This document shows positions 51,850-60,432 of a stretch of 64,000 bases of DNA, piece after piece (position 1 is the stretch's first letter; each line of letters starts with the position of its first letter). The notes under the pieces were generated by a model that worked only from the letters and a program-made list of their open reading frames with translations, was not told the DNA's origin and searched no databases. The stretch lies in contig CAJTFN010000006.1 in the NCBI GenBank assembly GCA_910575815.1, positions 62,001-126,000 of the forward strand. Direction: 5' to 3'. A program made the position numbers and the translations under genes. The DNA is from Oscillospiraceae bacterium. GTDB taxonomy: Bacteria; Bacillota; Clostridia; Oscillospirales; Oscillospiraceae.

Positions 51850-51898
51850 CTGTCCCCTGACACATCCAACGCCATATTTTTTTGAGGAGGACACTGTT

Positions 51899-53584
51899 AT
51901 GAAACCGGGATTTGAAAAGTACATTCCCTTCCAGCCCCAGCCCATCCAGGGCCGCACCTGGCCGGACCGGGTCATCACTAAGGCGCCCACCTGGTGCTCC
52001 GTGGACCTGCGGGATGGAAACCAGGCCTTGATTGACCCCATGAATCTGGCGGAGAAGCTGGAGTATTTTCACACCCTGATCGACATCGGCGTGAAAGAAA
52101 TCGAAATCGGCTTCCCCTCCGCCAGCGAGACGGAGTATGAGATCTGCCGGGAGCTTATCGAAGGGGGCCACATTCCCGACGATGTGACCATTCAAGTGCT
52201 GGTCCAGGCCCGGGAGCACCTGATTAAGAAGACCTTTGAGGCCATCCGGGGCGCCAAGAACGTCATCCTGCACTTCTACAACTCCACCTCCACCCTCCAG
52301 CGGAAGGTGGTCTTCCACATGGACTGCCAGGGCATCACCAAAATCGCCACCGACGCCGCGGACCTGATCTACGAGATGTCCCAGCCCATGATCGAACAGG
52401 GCATGAACCTCCGGTTCGAATACTCCCCGGAGTCCTTCATGGGCACGGAGATGGACTACGCCGTGGAAATCTGCCAGGCTGTTCTGGACCACCTCCACGC
52501 CACGCCGGAGAACAAGGTCATCCTGAATCTCCCCACCACCGTGGAAAACTGCATGCCCAATCAGTTCGCCGACATGCTGGAATACTTCATCCGCACTCTC
52601 CCCGGCCGGGACAGCGCCATCATCTCCCTTCATCCCCACAACGACCGGGGGTGCGGCGTGGCGACAACGGAGATGGGTCTGCTGGCAGGAGCGGACCGGG
52701 TGGAGGCCACCCTTTTCGGCAACGGCGAGCGCACCGGCAACGTGGATATGGTGACTCTTGCCATGAACATGTACACCCAAGGCGTGAACCCGGAGCTGGA
52801 CTTCTCCCACATCAACAAAATCAAGGAGATGTACGAGCGCTGCACCAAGATGCCTGTGGGAGACCGCCAGCCCTATGTGGGCAAGCTGGTCTTCACCGCC
52901 TTCTCCGGCAGCCATCAGGACGCCATCAACAAGGGCGTCCAGTATATGAAGACCTCCGGCACCGAATATTGGGAAATTCCCTATCTTCCCATCGACCCCG
53001 CCGACGTGGGCCGGGAGTACGAGCCCATCATCCGCATCAACTCCCAGTCCGGCAAGGGCGGCGCGGCCTACATCATGGAGCACGACTTCGGCTTTGACCT
53101 GCCCAAGTCCATGCAGCCGGAGTTCGGCCACATCGTCCAGGTGGAGACGGACAAGGTGGGAAAAGAGGTGGCTCCGGAGCGGATCAACGAGCTGTTTCAC
53201 CAGGAGTACATCGAGGCGAAACAGCCCTACCAGCTCCTCAAGCACGCCTTCAAGGAGACGGTGGACGAAAAGGGCCACTCCCACGTGGCCTTCCAGGGAA
53301 CCCTCCGCCACACGGACACCGTATTCCAGGTCTCCGGCGAGGGCAACGGCCCCATTGACGCCTTCTTCAACGCCATCCAGGGGGAAAAGATTTCCCGCTT
53401 CACCTTCCTGGACTATGCCTCTCACGCCATCACCGACGGCTCCGACTCCCAGGGCGTGGCCTATATTCTCCTCCAGGACCAGCGCACCGGAAAGCAGTAT
53501 TGGGGCGTAGGTCTCAGCCACAACATCAACCTGGCCCCCCTCCGGGCCATCCTGGCCGCCATTAACCGGGCCAAAAAGGCCTGA
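51899..53584 (+). CDS. leuA: 2-isopropylmalate synthase, LeuA2 (long) type
   Basis: 561 residues. It condenses 2-oxoisovalerate with acetyl-CoA in the first step of leucine synthesis. The N-terminal DRE-TIM barrel has WCSVDLRDGNQALIDPM (metal and catalytic Asp/Arg), KEIEIGFPSASETEYE, SLHPHNDRGCGVA and ATLFGNGERTGNVDMVTLA. The C-terminal regulatory LeuA dimer domain follows (VSGEGNGPIDAFFNAI). ATG with GAGGAGG at nine bases, after the T-box terminator. No other leu genes follow. Confidence 0.96.
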   Translation: MKPGFEKYIPFQPQPIQGRTWPDRVITKAPTWCSVDLRDGNQALIDPMNLAEKLEYFHTLIDIGVKEIEIGFPSASETEYEICRELIEGGHIPDDVTIQVLVQAREHLIKKTFEAIRGAKNVILHFYNSTSTLQRKVVFHMDCQGITKIATDAADLIYEMSQPMIEQGMNLRFEYSPESFMGTEMDYAVEICQAVLDHLHATPENKVILNLPTTVENCMPNQFADMLEYFIRTLPGRDSAIISLHPHNDRGCGVATTEMGLLAGADRVEATLFGNGERTGNVDMVTLAMNMYTQGVNPELDFSHINKIKEMYERCTKMPVGDRQPYVGKLVFTAFSGSHQDAINKGVQYMKTSGTEYWEIPYLPIDPADVGREYEPIIRINSQSGKGGAAYIMEHDFGFDLPKSMQPEFGHIVQVETDKVGKEVAPERINELFHQEYIEAKQPYQLLKHAFKETVDEKGHSHVAFQGTLRHTDTVFQVSGEGNGPIDAFFNAIQGEKISRFTFLDYASHAITDGSDSQGVAYILLQDQRTGKQYWGVGLSHNINLAPLRAILAAINRAKKA

Positions 53585-53704
53585 CGGCGGGATTTGAGAC
53601 AAGGTCCTTTTCTCGGCCTCCCACAGCGATGTTCGCTGCGGTCTTTAGGAGGCGTATCCTCCATGATTTTTTGAAAGATTTTCGATAACCAAGGAAAAAA
53701 ATGC

Positions 53705-53734
53705 TTGTTTTTTTCTATCTTCCTATGATACACT
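53705..53734 (+). promoter_or_regulatory. Promoter of the VOC/AEC operon leader
   Basis: TTGTTT (53705-53710), 18-base spacer, TACACT (53729-53734). The transcript would start at about 53741, immediately before the structured leader. Confidence 0.5.
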
Positions 53735-53740
53735 AAGATT

Positions 53741-53849
53741 TAAGCAAGCCCGCCGTCTCTGACGGCGGGCCAAAATCCGTCTGAAACCGGCAAGAGGCCT
53801 CTTCCAGGTGCGCACCGGAGCCCTCCCTGTAGGTTCCAGCGGATTTTTT
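53741..53849 (+). ncRNA. Structured leader RNA with terminal U run upstream of the VOC/AEC operon
   Basis: A 10-bp hairpin (53748-53770) is followed by a long two-part stem: AAAATCCG 53772-53779 with 53840-53847, and CTGAAACC 53781-53788 with 53832-53839, with one mismatch and one bulge. Inside are three short self-complementary blocks (53792-53803, 53807-53816, 53817-53826), giving a multibranch shape. The 3' side ends in six T, so the outer stem works as a terminator ahead of the VOC start. The layout suggests a riboswitch-like attenuator. I cannot match it to a known class. Confidence 0.5.
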
Positions 53850-53869
53850 ATCAAAAGGAGGAGCAGCTG

Positions 53870-54220
53870 ATGCAAAACACATTCAAACTGATGCACGTAG
53901 GATTCAATACCCCCAACCCCGAGGAAGCCCTTAAACTGACAGAACTCCTGAGCCTGATGTTTAACCTGGCGCCCCGTCAGGGCAACAGTTCCAACTTCGC
54001 CGGAACCTATTTCGAGTGCATGAAGGCCCCCTTCCTGGGCACCAACGGCCACATCGCCATGGAGACGGCGGACCTGGACGCCGCCGTGGAGGAGCTGAAG
54101 GGAAAAGGCTTTTCCTTCAACATGAACACCGCCGCCTACACCGAGGACGGCAAGCTGAAGAACATCTATCTGGACGGTGAGTTCGGCGGCTTCGCCATTC
54201 ACATCATGCAAAGCAAGTAA
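53870..54220 (+). CDS. VOC-superfamily protein (glyoxalase/bleomycin-resistance fold)
   Basis: 116 residues, one pair of beta-alpha-beta-beta-beta modules: KLMHVGFNTPNPEEALKLTELL at the N terminus and HIAMETADLDAAVEELKGKG at the centre, ending IYLDGEFGGFAIHIMQ. Candidate metal ligands are His9, His59 and a late Glu. Members include isomerases, dioxygenases and drug-binding proteins. The substrate is unknown. It is followed 34 bases later by an AEC transporter, so a small organic acid is a reasonable guess. ATG with AAGGAGGAG. Confidence 0.85.
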   Translation: MQNTFKLMHVGFNTPNPEEALKLTELLSLMFNLAPRQGNSSNFAGTYFECMKAPFLGTNGHIAMETADLDAAVEELKGKGFSFNMNTAAYTEDGKLKNIYLDGEFGGFAIHIMQSK

Positions 54221-54254
54221 ACCTACAGGTACCGCGAATCAAAGGAGTATCCCT

Positions 54255-55196
54255 ATGCTGGAAAGTTTCCTGGCCGCCCTGGGCGCGGTTTTGCCCATGG
54301 CGCTGCTGATGGCGCTGGGGACGGGAGCCCGTAAGACAGGTGTCATCGACCGCCCCACCATGCGGAACATGGACAAGCTGACCTTCCGCCTGTTCATGCC
54401 GGTGCTGCTGTTCAAAAACATCTATGAAACGGACCTCTCCCAGAACTTCGACCTCCGGGAGATTCTCTTCGTCACGCTGACCCTGACGGCGCTGCTGCCC
54501 CTGGCTCTGCTGCTGCCCCGCCGCCTGGAGCCGAACCCGATTAAGGCCGCCACCATCGGCCACGCCATGATGCGGACCAACTATATCCTCTTCGGCATCG
54601 CCGTGGCGGAGTCCATCTACGGCGAGGGCAACATCGGCCCCGTGGCCCTGGTGGGCGCGGTGGCGGTGCCTGTGACCAACGCCTTTGGCGTAGTCATTTT
54701 GGAGACCGGCCTCTTCGGCCGGACGAACCCGGGAAAATTGGCCCTCTCCATCCTGAAAAATCCCATGGTTCTTGCCACCCTGTCCGCCCTGGTGCTGATG
54801 GCCCTTCCCTTCCGCCTTCCGGCGCTGCTGTGGGAAGTCGTGCAGGATGTGGCCGGGGTCACCACCACCATCAGCTTCATCTCCCTGGGCGTCAGTCTGG
54901 ACCTGGGCGAGGCCCGGAACAACCGCCGTCCCCTGGCCATGGGAACGGTTCTGCGGACGCTGTTGGTACCGCTCCTGTTTCTCCCCCTCTCCGTAGCCCT
55001 GGGCTTCCGCGGGCAGAGCCTGTGCGCCCTGATGGTCCTCTTTGCCGCTCCCACGGCGGTGGCCTCCTATCCCATGGCCGTGGCCATGGGCGCCGACGGC
55101 CCCCTGGCGGGACAACTGGTCTGCGCCACCACGGTGCTGTCCGTGTTCACCATGTTCGTCTGTACCTTCCTCTTCCGCAGCCTGGGTCTGCTCTGA
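54255..55196 (+). CDS. AEC-family (auxin efflux carrier-like) transporter
   Basis: 313 residues with ten predicted membrane helices in two five-helix halves. Typical features are MDKLTFRLFMPVLLFKNIYE, HAMMRTNYILFGIAVAESIYG, and TTTISFISLGVSLDL. Bacterial members move small carboxylates such as malate or malonate. ATG 54255 with AAAGGAG nine bases upstream. A longer frame upstream merges into the VOC gene in another frame and is rejected. Confidence 0.88.
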   Translation: MLESFLAALGAVLPMALLMALGTGARKTGVIDRPTMRNMDKLTFRLFMPVLLFKNIYETDLSQNFDLREILFVTLTLTALLPLALLLPRRLEPNPIKAATIGHAMMRTNYILFGIAVAESIYGEGNIGPVALVGAVAVPVTNAFGVVILETGLFGRTNPGKLALSILKNPMVLATLSALVLMALPFRLPALLWEVVQDVAGVTTTISFISLGVSLDLGEARNNRRPLAMGTVLRTLLVPLLFLPLSVALGFRGQSLCALMVLFAAPTAVASYPMAVAMGADGPLAGQLVCATTVLSVFTMFVCTFLFRSLGLL

Positions 55197-55258
55197 CCGG
55201 CGAAAAACATTCTGGAGCCCCATACGTTTTGTCTTTTCACCGTGAAAAATCCCTGCCC

Positions 55259-55299
55259 GCGCCGGAGGGGGACCTTGCGTCCTCCCTCCGGCGCTTTTT
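55259..55299 (+). terminator. Terminator after the AEC gene
   Basis: A 10-bp stem GCGCCGGAGG/CCTCCGGCGC with further inner pairing and five T. Confidence 0.85.
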
Positions 55300-55436
55300 C
55301 TAATACTTTCCAGAGCCCCGGAGATGGAAAATTTTGTTTGGGAGCGGAATATCATGAATACACCAGGAACCACGCTGCGGCGGACTTCCATCGGATCATT
55401 TTGTTTTTGAATTATTCCCGCTGCACGCTTCACACC

Positions 55437-55464
55437 TTGACTTTTTCCCACGAAGGTGTATAAT
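55437..55464 (+). promoter_or_regulatory. Promoter of the MBOAT gene
   Basis: TTGACT (55437-55442), 16-base spacer, TATAAT (55459-55464). It overlaps an upstream in-frame ATG, which supports the later start at 55607 and a leader of about 135 bases. The 410-base gap before the gene otherwise holds only the AEC terminator. Confidence 0.8.
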
Positions 55465-55606
55465 GTTCATAGATTCGACATATTTCCAGCTGAACCGGGC
55501 CAAATTCTCTCCCCTTTCCGTAAGGCGGAAACACGGCGGAGCCTCATTTTTGTCCCGCGGAGCTCCCGTCGGATGTACTGTAGTCTGTTTAGGAGTTGGT
55601 GTTTAC

Positions 55607-56998
55607 ATGGCCCTACATTCCGCACCGTTTCTCTTCTTCTTTTTCCCTCTGGCGTGGCTGCTGAGTTTGCTGGTCTCGGGTAGGTGTCGCAATTATATTC
55701 TTATCGCCGTCAGTTTGGCCTTCTACGCCTGCGGGCAGTGGCAGGGGATTCCCTGTTTGCTGTTGTCCGCCGCCGTGAGCTGCGCTGCCGGTTTTTTCAT
55801 GCCGTCCGTCCGGCAGAAGAAGGCCCTGCTGGCCCTGTCTCTGACCTTCCATCTGGCGCTGCTGGGCCTTTTCAAATACCTGGGCTTCTTTACCGACACC
55901 CTGAACCGGCTCTTCCAGACGGAGCTGCCCCAGGCGGACTTGCTGCTGCCCCTGGGCATTTCCTTTTTCACGTTCAAATCGATGTCCTACCTCATAGACG
56001 TCTACCGGGATGAGACTGCCAGGGCACGCCGCTTCTCCGACGTGCTGCTTTATATCTCCTTCTTCCCTCAGGTGACCTCCGGCCCCATCTCCCGCTTCGG
56101 CCAGTTCATCCAGGGGCTGGAGCGCCCGGAGCTCAGCGCCCGGCGGACCGCGGAGGGCCTGCGGCGCTTCACCGTGGGCTTTGCCAAGAAGGCCCTGCTC
56201 TCCGAGCTGGTGTCCACCGTCGCCAACACCACCTTCGCCCTGGGGGCGGACCTGGACTGGCGCATGGCCTGGCTGGGCGCCATTGCCTACACGCTGCAAA
56301 TCTACTTCGACTTCTCCGGCTACAGCGACATGGCCATCGGCCTGGGAACCCTCTTCGGCTTCGACACTCCGGAGAACTTTGACTATCCCTATGTCTCCGC
56401 CTCCATCACGGAGTTCTGGCGGCGGTGGCATCTGTCCCTCTCCTTCTGGTTCCGGGATTACCTCTACATCCCCCTGGGGGGTGGACGCCGGGGCAAGGCC
56501 CGGAAGTGCCTGAACAAAGCCATCGTCTTCCTGCTCTGCGGCCTCTGGCACGGGGCTAGCTGGACCTTCGTCCTCTGGGGCGCGTGGCATGGGCTCCTCT
56601 CCGCCCTGGAGAGCGCCCTGCCCATGGAAACTCTGCAAAAAGGGCGGCTGGGCCGCTTCCTGGGCCATGTCTACACCCTTTTGGCCGTGTGCCTGGGCTT
56701 CGTGGTCTTCCGGGCCGGCAGCGTGGGGGAGGCCATAACGGTCCTCCGGGCCATGTTTGCCGGCTTCACCCTCACCCCCGCCTCCACTCTGGCCCTGGAG
56801 CGCATCTCTCCCGCAGTATGGTGCGCCCTGGGAGCAGGCGTTCTCGGTAGCCTGCCTCTGGGACCCTGGCTGCGCAAGCGCCTCTCCGGCAACAGCTGGG
56901 AAACGGCGTCCTTCACGGGAGCGGCCGCCCTATTTGTCCTCTGCCTTCTGGCGGCGGCGGGCAGCGCTTTCCAACCCTTTATCTACGCCCAATTCTGA
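55607..56998 (+). CDS. MBOAT-family O-acyltransferase (AlgI/DltB-like)
   Basis: 463 residues, about 11 membrane helices. It moves acetyl groups from the cytoplasm to an extracellular polysaccharide or wall polymer through a partner. Family motifs are LPLGISFFTFKSMSYLIDVYRDE, SFFPQVTSGPISRFGQF, YFDFSGYSDMAIGLGTLFGFDTPENFDYPY, FWRRWHLSLSFWFRDYLYIPLGG, and the invariant His315 in CGLWHGASWTFVLWG. ATG 55607 with AGGAG. The AlgX/AlgJ-like protein downstream is its natural partner. Substrate could be the Pel-like polymer or peptidoglycan, which is open. Confidence 0.93.
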   Translation: MALHSAPFLFFFFPLAWLLSLLVSGRCRNYILIAVSLAFYACGQWQGIPCLLLSAAVSCAAGFFMPSVRQKKALLALSLTFHLALLGLFKYLGFFTDTLNRLFQTELPQADLLLPLGISFFTFKSMSYLIDVYRDETARARRFSDVLLYISFFPQVTSGPISRFGQFIQGLERPELSARRTAEGLRRFTVGFAKKALLSELVSTVANTTFALGADLDWRMAWLGAIAYTLQIYFDFSGYSDMAIGLGTLFGFDTPENFDYPYVSASITEFWRRWHLSLSFWFRDYLYIPLGGGRRGKARKCLNKAIVFLLCGLWHGASWTFVLWGAWHGLLSALESALPMETLQKGRLGRFLGHVYTLLAVCLGFVVFRAGSVGEAITVLRAMFAGFTLTPASTLALERISPAVWCALGAGVLGSLPLGPWLRKRLSGNSWETASFTGAAALFVLCLLAAAGSAFQPFIYAQF

Positions 56999-57015
56999 CC
57001 GTCCCCTCTAGCCAT

Positions 57016-57061
57016 CCCTGGGGCCGCCGCTCCTTTCAGGGGCCGGCCGCCAGGGTTTTTT
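57016..57061 (+). terminator. Terminator after the MBOAT gene
   Basis: A CCCTGG/CCAGGG outer stem with GC-rich inner pairing and six T. The partner gene 160 bases on must then have its own promoter or depend on readthrough. None was clearly recognised. Confidence 0.8.
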
Positions 57062-57221
57062 CGAAATTTTTAAAATTTTTTCGAAATTATAAAACCAAAG
57101 AGCCTTCTCATGGTACTTATTATATAGCAGGGTTGTTGGCAAGGCCCTCCCTCCGGGGTTCCACCCTCGGGGCTCCAGCCTCATGAACTGCCATATCATT
57201 AAGAAATCCGAGGCGCTGTTT

Positions 57222-58604
57222 ATGAAAAAAAATTTCCTTTACGCCACATTTACGGCCTTGATCCTCCTACTGTGCTTAATTCCCTCCCTGGGAATGGCTC
57301 TGGCCCCACAGGCGGCGGAAGCCGGCGGCAATCAGGCACTCTCCGCGCCGCCTTCCCTGTGGGACGCGGAAGGACGGTGGAACACCGCCTACCTCTCACA
57401 GATACAGGACTACGCCCGGGACAACTACTTCCTCCGGCAGGACATGATTACCCTCTGGTCCGCCCTGAACGTCAAGCTCTTCCGCAGCTCCATCACGGAG
57501 GACGTTGTGCTGGGTACGGACGGCTGGCTCTACTTCGGGGACACCCTGCCGGACTACGCGGGGCTGGAGCCCATGACGGACCGGGAGCTCTTCTCCGCCG
57601 CCCGGAATCTGGCCTTGATCTCCGAATACTGCGAAAGCCAGGGGGCGAAGTTCCTCTTTACCACCGCACCGAACAAAAACTCCCTCTATCCGGAGCATAT
57701 GCCCGGCCTCACCGCCTCCCAGGAGCCTCATGACGCGGAGCGCCTGTCCGCAGAGCTGGCCCGGCAGTGCGTGGCGGAGCTGGACTGCTTCGCCCTCTTC
57801 CGGGCACAGGAGGAGCCCCTGTACTTCCGGACGGATTCCCACTGGAACAGCCAGGGCGCGGCGCTGGCCGCCGACGCCGTCAACCACGCCCTTGGGCGGG
57901 AGTCCCAATACTTTGACGGGCCCTTCACCCCGGAGGAAGTCCACAAAGGCGATCTCTATGACATGCTCTACCCCACGGGGGAAGGGCTGGAGACCGATTG
58001 GATCTACGCCAGCGGGCTGGATCTCACCTACGACGTCCCCATCCGCTCGGCGGAGAACCTGACCATCATGACCCACGGCAGCGGAGAGGGCTCTTTGCTG
58101 ATGTTCCGGGACTCCTTCGGAAATTTGCTGTACCCCTATCTGGCGGACAGCTTTGGCGCGGCGCTGTTCTCCCGGTCCATGCCCTACCGGCTGGACCTGG
58201 TGTCCCAGCGGGAGGCAGACTATGTGGTGGTGGAGCTGGTGGAGCGGAACCTCCGCTATCTGATTCAGAATGTCCCCGTCATGCCCGCGCCCCGGCGGGA
58301 GCTGCCGGAGGGATTTCCCGAGACCTTCTACGTGTGGGACGACGGCATTGAATTTTCCACAGAGGCGTCGGAGGTTCTGCCGGGCTATGTTCTGGTCACC
58401 CGTCCCAAAATCCCGGAGGATATGATTCTCCCGGCGGTGGACACGAACTCACAGGTGCTGGTTCTGGCGTCAAACGGGTGTTTATACGAGGCGTTTTTGC
58501 TGGAGGACGGTCAAGCCGGCCTCTACCTGCCGGAGGATGTCCAGCCTCAGGGCCTGGCGTACGCTCCGGTTTGGGGAACCCCCAACCGTGAATGTTTTCA
58601 ATAG
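57222..58604 (+). CDS. AlgX/AlgJ-like SGNH-type polysaccharide acetylation protein
   Basis: 460 residues. An N-terminal signal or anchor (FLYATFTALILLLCLIPSLGMAL) is followed by an extracellular SGNH-like domain. The segment VLGTDGWLYFGDTLPDY, the pair Asp205 and His207 in TDSHWNSQGA, and the nucleophile Ser298 in MFRDSFGNLLYPYL reproduce the Asp-His-Ser arrangement of AlgX/AlgJ and DHHW proteins. It would receive acetyl groups from the MBOAT protein and place them on a polymer outside the membrane. ATG 57222 is chosen; a start 13 codons earlier lacks a ribosome site. The C-terminal 120 residues form an extra domain. Confidence 0.87.
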   Translation: MKKNFLYATFTALILLLCLIPSLGMALAPQAAEAGGNQALSAPPSLWDAEGRWNTAYLSQIQDYARDNYFLRQDMITLWSALNVKLFRSSITEDVVLGTDGWLYFGDTLPDYAGLEPMTDRELFSAARNLALISEYCESQGAKFLFTTAPNKNSLYPEHMPGLTASQEPHDAERLSAELARQCVAELDCFALFRAQEEPLYFRTDSHWNSQGAALAADAVNHALGRESQYFDGPFTPEEVHKGDLYDMLYPTGEGLETDWIYASGLDLTYDVPIRSAENLTIMTHGSGEGSLLMFRDSFGNLLYPYLADSFGAALFSRSMPYRLDLVSQREADYVVVELVERNLRYLIQNVPVMPAPRRELPEGFPETFYVWDDGIEFSTEASEVLPGYVLVTRPKIPEDMILPAVDTNSQVLVLASNGCLYEAFLLEDGQAGLYLPEDVQPQGLAYAPVWGTPNRECFQ

Positions 58605-58653
58605 CAGATAAATAGAAACTATCATAATATAGAGGACAAAGGAGAGATCGCAT

Positions 58654-60390
58654 ATGGGAAAGAACTGTTGGATCGCGCTTCTGCTGTCGCTGGCGCTGCT
58701 GGTCTCCACCGCCGCGCCGGCCTTCGCCGCCGGGGCCCGGAGCCCCCAGCTCCAGGTCTATGACCTGGAGGACGACTACGGCGGCCTTGCCCCACCGCCA
58801 GAGGACAACACTCCCAAACGGCCCAGCCGTCCCGCCGGGGAGGGCGACAACGGCGGCATCGCCCCGGACCCTGTGGACACCACCCCCAAGCGGCCCAGCC
58901 GCCCAGCCGGAGAGGGCGACAACGGCGGCATCGCCCCGGACCCCGTGGACAACACTCCCGAACGGCCCAGCCGTCCCGCCGGAGAGGGCGACAACGGCGG
59001 CATCGCCCCGGACCCCGTGGACAACACTCCCGACCGACCCAGCCGTCCCGCCGGAGAGGGCGACAACGGCGGCATCGCTCCGGACCAAAACAGCCAGAAC
59101 ACCATCAAGAAAAAACAGGAAAACAGCCCGCGCAACGGCTCGGAGGGAACGGTCACCGCCGGCATCACCCTGGTCAACATGCCCCACTCCGCCTACGCCT
59201 ATGGCAGCAGCGGCGCACTTTCCTCCTTCAACCCGGCCCGACAGGTCACCCGAGCCGAGGCGGCTCAGATGCTCTACCGCCTGCTGCCCCAGCAGCAGCT
59301 TCCCCCCGCCTCCGGCGCGGTCTACACCGACGTGCCCGCCGGGGCCTGGTACGCCGAGGCCGTCACCACTCTGGCGGACCTTGGAGTGCTGACGGCTCAG
59401 GACGGCATGCTGGACACCGGCCGGGCCGTCACCCGGGGGGAGTTTATCCGGTACATCGCCTGCTTCTTCCCCCTGCGGACCGACGGGACCCTGTTCCCCG
59501 ACGTGGCCGAGGACGACCCCAACGCCCCCTTCATCCGCTCCGCCCAGGCCTACGGCTGGGCCCAAGGAGGCAGCGACGGGCTCTTCCACCCTGACGAGAC
59601 CATCAACCGGGCGGCGGCAACCGTGCTGCTGAACCGGGCCCTGGGCCGGACGCCGGACCGGGAGTACATCAGCCGGAACCATCCCGCTTTCTACGTAGAC
59701 GTGAACCCCTCCAGCTGGTATTACTACGACGTGATGGAGGCTACCGTGGGCCACACCCACGCCGTCGAGGGCGGCGAAGAGCGCTGGACCTCCCACACCG
59801 CCAAGGCCGAGGTCCCCAAGGACGGCTTCCAGCTGGTGGACGGGTGGCTGTACTGCTATGACAGCGCCCGAGGCGACGTGGTCCGGGACGCCATGGTGGG
59901 AAATCACTACTTCAACGTCCATGGCCGCTTCTCCACCGGCAACAACGAGCTAGACTCCTGGCTCCACAAGATCGTCCTGGCCCGCACCAACAGCTCCCAG
60001 ACCCAGGAGGAAATGCTCCGGGCCCTCTTCCTCTACACCCGGGACTCCTTTACCTACCTCCGCCGCCCACCCTACGAGTTCGGCGCCCACGACTTTATGG
60101 AGACCGACGCGCTGCGGATGCTGGAGACCGGCTATGGAAACTGCTATTGCTACGCCGCCCTCTTCTGGTACCTCTCCCGCTGGATTGGCTACGACTCCGT
60201 GATCTACAGCGGCACCGTGGGCCGGAACCGGGCCCCCCACAGCTGGGTGGAGATCAACATGGACGGCAAGAACTATATCTTCGACACGGAGCTGGAAATG
60301 GCCTACCGCCGGAAGAAACGCTTTGACATCAACCTGTACAAATTCTACGACGCGGGGAACAGCTGGAATTACCGGCGGCCCAAGAGCTGA
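58654..60390 (+). CDS. Exported SLH-domain protein with C-terminal transglutaminase-like domain
   Basis: 578 residues. A signal peptide (cleavage after AFAAG) leads to four tandem 24-residue Pro/Gly/Asp repeats (each with RPAGEGDNGGIAPD) at about 50-145. Three SLH modules (about 180-345: NPARQVTRAEAAQMLYRLLP, TGRAVTRGEFIRYIACFF, HPDETINRAAATVLLNRALG) would bind it to cell-wall polymer. The C-terminal domain has the transglutaminase triad Cys497 (GNCYCYAALF), His529 (APHSWVEI) and Asp544 (IFDTELE). It is a surface protein that may cross-link or cut peptide bonds in the wall. The operon continues with a lipoprotein and a peptidase. Confidence 0.9.
   Translation: MGKNCWIALLLSLALLVSTAAPAFAAGARSPQLQVYDLEDDYGGLAPPPEDNTPKRPSRPAGEGDNGGIAPDPVDTTPKRPSRPAGEGDNGGIAPDPVDNTPERPSRPAGEGDNGGIAPDPVDNTPDRPSRPAGEGDNGGIAPDQNSQNTIKKKQENSPRNGSEGTVTAGITLVNMPHSAYAYGSSGALSSFNPARQVTRAEAAQMLYRLLPQQQLPPASGAVYTDVPAGAWYAEAVTTLADLGVLTAQDGMLDTGRAVTRGEFIRYIACFFPLRTDGTLFPDVAEDDPNAPFIRSAQAYGWAQGGSDGLFHPDETINRAAATVLLNRALGRTPDREYISRNHPAFYVDVNPSSWYYYDVMEATVGHTHAVEGGEERWTSHTAKAEVPKDGFQLVDGWLYCYDSARGDVVRDAMVGNHYFNVHGRFSTGNNELDSWLHKIVLARTNSSQTQEEMLRALFLYTRDSFTYLRRPPYEFGAHDFMETDALRMLETGYGNCYCYAALFWYLSRWIGYDSVIYSGTVGRNRAPHSWVEINMDGKNYIFDTELEMAYRRKKRFDINLYKFYDAGNSWNYRRPKS
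58807..59094 (+). repeat. Four 72-bp in-frame tandem repeats in the SLH protein gene
   Basis: Units at 58807, 58879, 58951 and 59023, each encoding 24 residues, differ by a few bases (AAA/AAG/GAA/GAC at the fourth codon). The nucleotide identity is high enough for slippage or recombination to change copy number and thus the reach of the surface domain. Confidence 0.9.
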
Positions 60391-60416
60391 GAAGCTGAGA
60401 AGCTGAGAAGCTGAGA
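60385..60416 (+). repeat. Four perfect 8-bp tandem repeats at a gene junction
   Basis: AGCTGAGA repeated four times, beginning over the stop codon of the SLH gene and ending just before AAAAGGAG of the lipoprotein gene. Copy changes would alter the intergenic distance but not either protein. Confidence 0.9.
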
Positions 60417-60432
60417 AAAGGAGACGATTGCT

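Noticed and set aside
58654..59094. CRISPR-like array at the 72-bp repeats
   Set aside because: The repeats are contiguous, in frame and without spacers; they encode a protein stalk.
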